This document shows positions 58,836-64,000 of a DNA stretch of 64,000 nucleotides, in pieces. Made by a program: the position numbers and the translations under genes. The stretch's first letter is position 1. Every line of letters starts with the position of its first letter. The DNA is from Vibrio cidicii (GTDB taxonomy: Bacteria; Pseudomonadota; Gammaproteobacteria; Enterobacterales; Vibrionaceae): contig NZ_CP046803.1 of assembly GCF_009763805.1 (NCBI RefSeq), positions 62,001 through 126,000 of the forward strand, read 5' to 3'. The notes under the pieces are model-generated. The model saw only the letters and a program-made list of their open reading frames with translations. It did not search any database and was not told the DNA's origin.

Positions 58836-59907
58836 ATGAAAAAGGATTTACGTGAACTTTGCCACACCATTTTATCTGGCAATCATGAAGCCACGCCGGC
58901 AGAGCAGTTTGCCGCCATGGCGCAATGGTGTGAAAAGCACAATGTAAAACACGATCACTATGGCGACGGTGAACTGATTGAAGCATTTCAGCAGCAAGTG
59001 GCTGATTTACTCGGCTTTGAGGCTGGTTTATTTGTTATCAGCGGGACCATGACGCAAGCGACAGTGCTGGATCTGGTCTGTCAGCAAAAACGCAACAAAA
59101 CCGTGGCGATGCATGAATCGAGTCATATTTACCGATTCGAACGTCAAGGCTATCAGTTGCAAAACCGTTTTCACATCCTGCCGCTCGGCGATATGTTTCG
59201 TCCTTGGAAAGCGGCCGATCTGGATGCATGGCCAGATGAGATTTCAGCGGCGCTATACGAGTTGCCAATGCGGGAGCTTGGCGGTCAGCTTTTGAGCTGG
59301 GATGAGCTAAATGAAGTCAAAGCCGAATGCGAACATCGCGATATTCACCTGCACATGGATGGCGCGCGCCTGTGGGAGTGCGCAGCGTATTATCAGAAGA
59401 GCTATCAGGAAATCGCCCAAGGGTTCAATACGGCTTACGTTTCCCTTTACAAAGGGGTGAATGGTCTGGGTGGTTCTCTGCTGTTAGGCGATCGCCGTTT
59501 TATCGAACTGGCGTCGATGTGGATGAAACGTCAAGGTGGCAATGTTTACCATCGCACCCCTTATGTGGTGTCGGCTGCGATGCAGTTTGAGCAGCGTCTG
59601 GCTAACATGCCTGCTTTGTTTGCCCGTACAGAGCAAATTTATCAGCTAATCAATGCCTACCCGCAATTAGCCGTCAACCCTTCAAAGCCGCAAAGCAACA
59701 TGCTGCATCTTATCTTGCCGTTTGGTTATGAGAAAGCGCTGGAAACTGCGCGACAAGTTGGCAGAAGAACAAGGCATCTGGTTGGGGCATCCGCAAATTG
59801 CGCAGCATCCTAACCAGTCAGTTGTTGAGTGGTACGTTGGTGATCGCTTGCAAAGCGTTGCAGACGAACAGTTACGTGCAATATTTGATTGGCTACTCAG
59901 TCAATAA
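58836..59907 (+). CDS. PLP-dependent beta-eliminating lyase / threonine aldolase family (frameshifted in this assembly)
   Basis: A fold-type I PLP enzyme of the threonine-aldolase group. The Schiff-base Lys is in SLYKGVNGLGGSLL, the PLP-binding Asp in LHMDGARLWE, and HGDGELIEAF-like and FVISGTMTQA segments are at the N-terminus. The frame breaks at 59742-59746 (GAAAC for GAAC). Repair reads ALELRDKLAEEQGIWLGHP and gives 356 residues. It is more distant from E. coli LtaE than a plain orthologue, so the substrate is open. The S66 peptidase gene follows by 12 bases and is probably co-transcribed. Confidence 0.87.
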
Positions 59908-59919
59908 AGAGAGGATTCG

Positions 59920-60912
59920 ATGATCATTCCAGCTTCGCTCAAAGTGGGCGATACCATTGGCTTCTTTTCTCCGTCGTCTCCTGCGACGGTGTTTGCTCCA
60001 GAGCGTTTTGCTCGTGCCAAAGCGTATTTGCAGGGCAAAGGCTACACCCTGAAAGCGGGCGCGCTGACCGGAGAGAGTGACAGTTATCGTTCAGGCTCCA
60101 TTCAAGCGCGCGCCGAGGAGCTCAACGCGCTGATCCGCGACCCTGAGGTGCGCTGTATTATGTCGACTATCGGTGGTAACAACAGCAATGCTTTGTTGCC
60201 TTACATCGACTATCAAGCGCTGCGTAACGACCCGAAAATTATTGTTGGTTATTCGGATGTCACCGCGCTGTTAATGGGGATCTATACACAAACGGGTTTG
60301 ATTACCTTCTATGGCCCCGCGCTGGTGGCGTCGATGGGGGAGTTTTCGCCTCTGGTTGACGAAACCTATACGTCGTTTGCAGACATTGTTCAATCGCTGG
60401 AAAATTTACAGCAGGAGTACGTGATGCCAGCGCAGTGGACGGATGAATATTTGCCTTGGGAGACCCAATCAAGAGCCAAAGAGATGCGGCCTAATGCGTG
60501 GCATTTTCTTGGGCAAGGTAAGATCACTGGTCGGGTGATTGGCGGCAATCTCAATACCATGGGTGGAATTTGGGGCACACCATACATGCCAGCTATCCAA
60601 CAAGGTGATATTTTGCTGATTGAAGACAGCCTCCACGGTATTGAAGTAGTTGAGCGCTCGTTTGCTCACCTTAAGATCCTAGGTGTATTTGATAAAGTGG
60701 CGGCTGTGGTCTTAGGCAAGCATGAACTGTTTAATGACAAAGGCACCGGGCGAGCGTCGATTGATGTGCTAAAAGAGGTGCTCAATGGGCAGAAAGTCCC
60801 CATTTTGTATGACTTTGACAGTTGTCATACTCACCCTATGCTGACAGTGCCACTAGGCAGCACCATGACGATTGACTTCGATCAGCACAAGGTGAGTGTG
60901 TCGCTGGCTTAA
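59920..60912 (+). CDS. S66-family LD-carboxypeptidase / MccF-like protein
   Basis: A cytoplasmic serine peptidase of 330 residues. GYSDVTALL contains the nucleophilic Ser, IEDSLHGIEVVERSF the Glu and FDSCHTHPML the His of the Ser-Glu-His triad. LdcA members trim murein tetrapeptides, while MccF members hydrolyse toxic aminoacyl-nucleotides. The long insert (DEYLPWETQSRAKEMRPNAW) is closer to MccF-like members. It lies in a likely two-gene operon with the aldolase-like gene. Confidence 0.85.
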   Translation: MIIPASLKVGDTIGFFSPSSPATVFAPERFARAKAYLQGKGYTLKAGALTGESDSYRSGSIQARAEELNALIRDPEVRCIMSTIGGNNSNALLPYIDYQALRNDPKIIVGYSDVTALLMGIYTQTGLITFYGPALVASMGEFSPLVDETYTSFADIVQSLENLQQEYVMPAQWTDEYLPWETQSRAKEMRPNAWHFLGQGKITGRVIGGNLNTMGGIWGTPYMPAIQQGDILLIEDSLHGIEVVERSFAHLKILGVFDKVAAVVLGKHELFNDKGTGRASIDVLKEVLNGQKVPILYDFDSCHTHPMLTVPLGSTMTIDFDQHKVSVSLA

Positions 60913-61997
60913 GGCTCGATCCGATACACGTTGCCGTTATCGGTGGTGAAATAGAGAAAATCGTCCGGGCTTACGCTGATAGCTCGGATACGCTCGTTGA
61001 GATGGGTAAACAAACGGTCAGTTTCTGCAAGCTGACCGTTTTTTATGCTGACCACGTTAATGTGGGTCAGCTTTAACGCGCCGATAAGCAGTTTACCATT
61101 TAAGCTTGGATAGCGCTCTCCTCGATAGAGCAGCAAACTGCTTGGGGCGATGGAGGGGACGTAAACCAGTTTAGGCGTTTCGATATTGGGTAAGGTTTCC
61201 GCTTCGCCGACACGCATCGGCCCCCAATACTCTTTGCCGTGCGAGGTTTTTGCCCAGCCATAGTTTTTCCCAGGTTGAATCAGATTGATTTCGTCACCGC
61301 CACGTGGCCCGTGCTCTACCGACCACAGTTGCGCTGTCTGTGAGTCAAAAAACAGCCCTTGCGGATTACGATGGCCGTAACTCCAAATCTCGTTTCTTAC
61401 CGTATCATCCAGTAAGAAAGGGTTGTCGTTTGGCACGCTGCCATCCAGATTGAGCCGTAAAATCGCCGCGGCGTGGTTGGCGGGGTTTTGCCCATTATCT
61501 CTTTCGCCGCGATCGCCAATCGAAAAGTAAAGTCGATTTTGCTGATCAAAGGTGATGCGACTGCCAAAGTGTCTGCCCGTAGTAGAGGAGGCATCGGCGA
61601 CAAACAGCTCTTGCCAATCAGAGAGAATCTTGTTGCTCAGTTTTGCGCTGGCCAGCACGACAGTGGTGCCGTTGTCGACCTCTTTGCTGAAAGTGAAGTA
61701 GAGCATTTGACGCGAGACAGGGGAGAGCGCGACGTCCATCAAACCGCCTTGCCCTGCATCATTGACGTTGGAAAGCGTATAGAGGGGCGTTTTCTTGCCC
61801 TTGGTTACATCCAGCAGCGAGATGTGGCCATTTTTCTCGTTAATCACCGCATAAGCGCTGTCGACAAAAGTGATGCCCCAAGGAATGTGGTAGCCGCTGG
61901 CAATCTTTGTCGCTTTGAGGTTGGCAGCATAAAGAGTGGGAGAGCAGACCCAAATGATTAAGCTGGCGAGCCAGCCGAGCGCATGACTTTTGTTCAT
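60909..61997 (-). CDS. PQQ-type soluble aldose sugar dehydrogenase (YliI-like)
   Basis: A six-bladed propeller protein of 362 residues with an N-terminal signal sequence. SYGHRNPQGLFFD, EHGPRGGDEINLI and NYGWAKTSHGKEY are motifs of the Asd/YliI family, which binds PQQ and calcium in the periplasm and oxidises aldoses. Vibrios usually lack PQQ synthesis, so it may use exogenous PQQ or act otherwise. It overlaps the convergent S66 gene by four bases. Confidence 0.88.
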   Translation of the reverse strand: MNKSHALGWLASLIIWVCSPTLYAANLKATKIASGYHIPWGITFVDSAYAVINEKNGHISLLDVTKGKKTPLYTLSNVNDAGQGGLMDVALSPVSRQMLYFTFSKEVDNGTTVVLASAKLSNKILSDWQELFVADASSTTGRHFGSRITFDQQNRLYFSIGDRGERDNGQNPANHAAAILRLNLDGSVPNDNPFLLDDTVRNEIWSYGHRNPQGLFFDSQTAQLWSVEHGPRGGDEINLIQPGKNYGWAKTSHGKEYWGPMRVGEAETLPNIETPKLVYVPSIAPSSLLLYRGERYPSLNGKLLIGALKLTHINVVSIKNGQLAETDRLFTHLNERIRAISVSPDDFLYFTTDNGNVYRIEP

Positions 61998-62152
61998 CGA
62001 CTTTCCTTGTTGTTGGCATAGGCATTTACGTTACGCCATCCGGCGTGATGAGTAAGTAATGAATCAAGTGTATGTCAGGAAGCGAAAATGTCACATGGAC
62101 GAAAGGTGAACAAATGTGTCTTTAATCGTGTCGAAGTTACCGGGCAGAACAA

Positions 62153-62181
62153 AAAGGCCGAAAGTGACACCTTCGGCCTTT
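62153..62181 (-). terminator. yiaY terminator
   Basis: AAAGGCCGAA / TTCGGCCTTT stem with a 9-base loop and a U tract on the minus strand, 38 bases after the stop of yiaY. Confidence 0.85.
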
Positions 62182-62218
62182 GGCTTTGCTAATAACGCGT
62201 TAATGATAGCCCGCGGGA

Positions 62219-63368
62219 TTACATCGCGGCTTCAAAAATGGCCGAGATTTCCGCGTGCGTGGCTTGTTTCGGGTTGGTAAAGCCGCAAGCGTCTTTCAGC
62301 GCGTTATCCGCTAAAGTGGGAATGTCTTCCAGTTTCGCGCCCAGCTCACGGATACCCGCAGGAATGCCAACATCGTTGGCCAGAGCGACAATCGCCTCAA
62401 TTGCTGCATTCGCGCCTTGCTCTGCGCTCATGTCTTCCACATTCACTCCCATCGCTTTTGCTACGTCTCGAAGACGCTCTGGGCAAATCTGCGCGTTATA
62501 GCGCTGAACGTGCGGAAGTAAAATGGCATTACAAACGCCGTGTGGTAGGTCGTAGAAACCACCAAGCTGGTGCGCCATCGCATGTACATAGCCTAATGAT
62601 GCGTTGTTAAATGCCATGCCCGCCATAAATTGTGCGTAGGCCATTTGTTCACGTGCTTCAATGTCGTCGCCGTGAGCAACGGCTTTGCGCAGGTAGGCTT
62701 GGATCAGCTCGATCGCTTTGATAGCGACGGCGTCGGTGATGGGTGTGGCTGCGATCGAGACATAAGCTTCGATCGCATGGGTTAGCGCGTCCATGCCTGT
62801 GGCCGCTGTCAGCGATGCGGGTTTCGCCAGCATCAACTCAGGGTCGTTCACCGAAATCAGCGGCGTGGTGTGCTTATCGACAATCGCCATCTTAATGTGA
62901 CGCTCTTCATCAGTGATGATGCAAAAACGGGTCATCTCTGAGGCTGTACCTGCGGTGGTATTGATCGCAATCAGGGGCAGCATCGGTTTGGCTGATTTAT
63001 CAACTCCCTCGTAATCGCCAATTACGCCGCCGTTGGCTGCAACTAAAGCGATGCCTTTCGCGCAGTCGTGTGGTGAACCACCGCCTAAAGAGATGACGAA
63101 ATCACATTGGTTCTCTTTAAGTAGCGCCAAGCCTTGGTTGACGTTGCTGATGGTAGGGTTTGGCTGAGTGCCATCAAAAACTACGGTTTCGACAGAAACG
63201 CGCCGTCAGCAGATCTTGTACCTGCTTAACCACGCCAATTTGATTGAGGATTTTGTCAGTGACGATTAAACCCTTAGTGAAACCTTGCGCTTGAATGTTA
63301 TCAGCGGCGTCTTTTAAACAGCCCGCGCCCATAAGGTTGATCGTAGGGATAAAAAATGCACTCGTCAT
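62219..63368 (-). CDS. yiaY: Iron-dependent alcohol dehydrogenase YiaY (frameshifted in this assembly)
   Basis: A group III metal-dependent alcohol dehydrogenase; E. coli YiaY is reported as an L-threonine dehydrogenase-like enzyme. [20 protein letters not shown] (NAD site), [15 protein letters not shown] and the metal ligands in [16 protein letters not shown] are almost identical to E. coli YiaY. The frame breaks at 63195-63199 (GAAAC for GAAC). Repair reads [20 protein letters not shown] and gives exactly 382 residues, as in E. coli. Confidence 0.94.
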
Positions 63369-63626
63369 TGGAATTGCTCCGTAATTAGTTGTTATCGGTT
63401 TACGTCGCTACTCTGTCACAGACGAAGGTGGAAAAAACTTGATCTCAGACAAGTTGGGGGAGGGAATTCCCCCATGATGATAGGGAAGTGTGAAGGGGAT
63501 CTTGTTGCACATAAAAAAGGTGACACTATTGATGTTTCAATTAAATTTCTTCATGTTTGAAGGCAATCGTTTTCTCAATAATAACTGATAAAATACTTAT
63601 AATTTATATAGTTGTGTAGGTCGATA
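63369..63626. other. yiaY promoter region
   Basis: About 258 bases with a GGGAATTCCC-type palindrome near 63463-63472 and an AT-rich stretch at 63530-63620. There is no convincing gene. Confidence 0.4.
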
Positions 63627-63653
63627 AAAAAACACCTCTCAACAATGAGAGGT
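63627..63653 (-). terminator. elbB terminator
   Basis: ACCTCTCA-TTGT-TGAGAGGT on the minus strand followed by GTTTTTTTATC, 38 bases after the elbB stop. Confidence 0.88.
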
Positions 63654-63691
63654 ATTTTATGGATTTCTGCTAATGATAAAACTGAGCGAAA

Positions 63692-64000
63692 TTACGCGAT
63701 CTCGACCAGTTGTTCCACCAGTTTTTCTATCCCACTGGCTGCTTCGGAAATCGAATTTGCCAGCATATAAGCGGGCGTTGATAGCACCTTATGTTTAGCA
63801 TCAAAGTGCACTTGATTCACCGTGCAAATGATGTGTACACCACCTAACTGGTTGAACGCAGCGGCAGTGGCTTCGTCGTTGCCTATCGTGCCTTCTACCC
63901 CATGCGGATAGATCATCGGGATAATGATTGGCGCGATGCACAAGTAACCAGCGGGTTTGCCTAGTTGCGCGAATGTGCGACAAGCGTGGGCAACATCGGC
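63692..64000 (-). CDS. elbB: Isoprenoid biosynthesis glyoxalase ElbB, C-terminal part
   Basis: A DJ-1/PfpI-like glyoxalase III, truncated by the window edge. The frame is open from 64000 (ADVAHACRTFAQLGKPAGYLCIAP) through TIGNDEATAAAFNQLGGVH to KVLSTPAYMLANSISEAASGIEKLV, the characteristic ElbB C-terminal half. The catalytic Cys elbow is beyond the window. It is about 102 of the expected 217 residues. Confidence 0.9.
   Translation of the reverse strand, partial: ADVAHACRTFAQLGKPAGYLCIAPIIIPMIYPHGVEGTIGNDEATAAAFNQLGGVHIICTVNQVHFDAKHKVLSTPAYMLANSISEAASGIEKLVEQLVEIA

Overview
The window looks like about 64 kb of a Vibrio genome, most likely the secondary chromosome of a member of the V. vulnificus / V. 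parahaemolyticus group. This is inferred from protein sequence style and gene content: OmpA- and OmpU-type outer membrane proteins, ohr/ohrR, a betIBA-choXWV operon facing proVWX, divergent ppsA/ppsR, glpABC, and an acetate kinase gene without pta. Almost all of it is ordinary, densely packed chromosome. I see no tRNA, rRNA, CRISPR array, transposase or integrase.

Layout. 1-9.8 kb: end of an M23 murein peptidase, a GAF-GGDEF-EAL protein, LysR/MFS pair, glutaredoxin-like protein, EamA transporter, porin, ohr/ohrR. 9.9-13.8 kb: FAH-family hydrolase, azlCD, AraC/LysE pair, GNAT. 13.9-20.6 kb: phosphohexomutase, OmpA, aroG with a TyrR box, a lone phosphate-binding protein, an AraC regulator. 20.8-26.6 kb: rnb, deaD, ackA. 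26.6-29.1 kb: an AT-rich cassette with one KAP NTPase, inserted between ackA and a decayed second copy of the ackA tail and terminator. 29.1-33.3 kb: XRE-cupin/benE pair, LasA-type peptidase, a ClpP/crotonase-like lipoprotein. 33.3-43.9 kb: an osmoprotection block, proVWX on the minus strand and betI-betB-betA-choX-choW-choV on the plus strand, for import of betaine/choline and oxidation of choline to glycine betaine. 44-50.4 kb: a small membrane protein, di-haem peroxidase, ppsA/ppsR, CSS-EAL phosphodiesterase. 50.6-58.1 kb: AraC regulator, DUF2804 protein, fatty-acid-hydroxylase-type membrane enzyme, glpABC. 58.1-64 kb: HAD phosphatase, threonine-aldolase-like enzyme, S66 peptidase, PQQ-type sugar dehydrogenase, yiaY, start-truncated elbB.

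The most striking feature is in the data itself. Nineteen genes are broken by 20 single-base frameshifts, and every one repairs to a full-length, family-typical protein. Seventeen are the same event, one extra A turning GAAC into GAAAC (GTTC into GTTTC on the other strand). The other three are loss of one G from a run of G. Genes are therefore annotated as intact CDS with a corrected reading, not as pseudogenes. GAAC/GTTC is also a known phosphorothioate (Dnd) modification context, which gives a testable explanation.

Other items to follow up: a candidate sigma-54-dependent small RNA (about 7262-7362) with NtrC-like sites upstream; the KAP NTPase cassette as a possible defence gene at an att-like footprint; two unannotated small proteins (5306-5440 and 43951-44068); and several operators (OhrR, TyrR, BetI, GlpR, and a novel divergent motif at benE).
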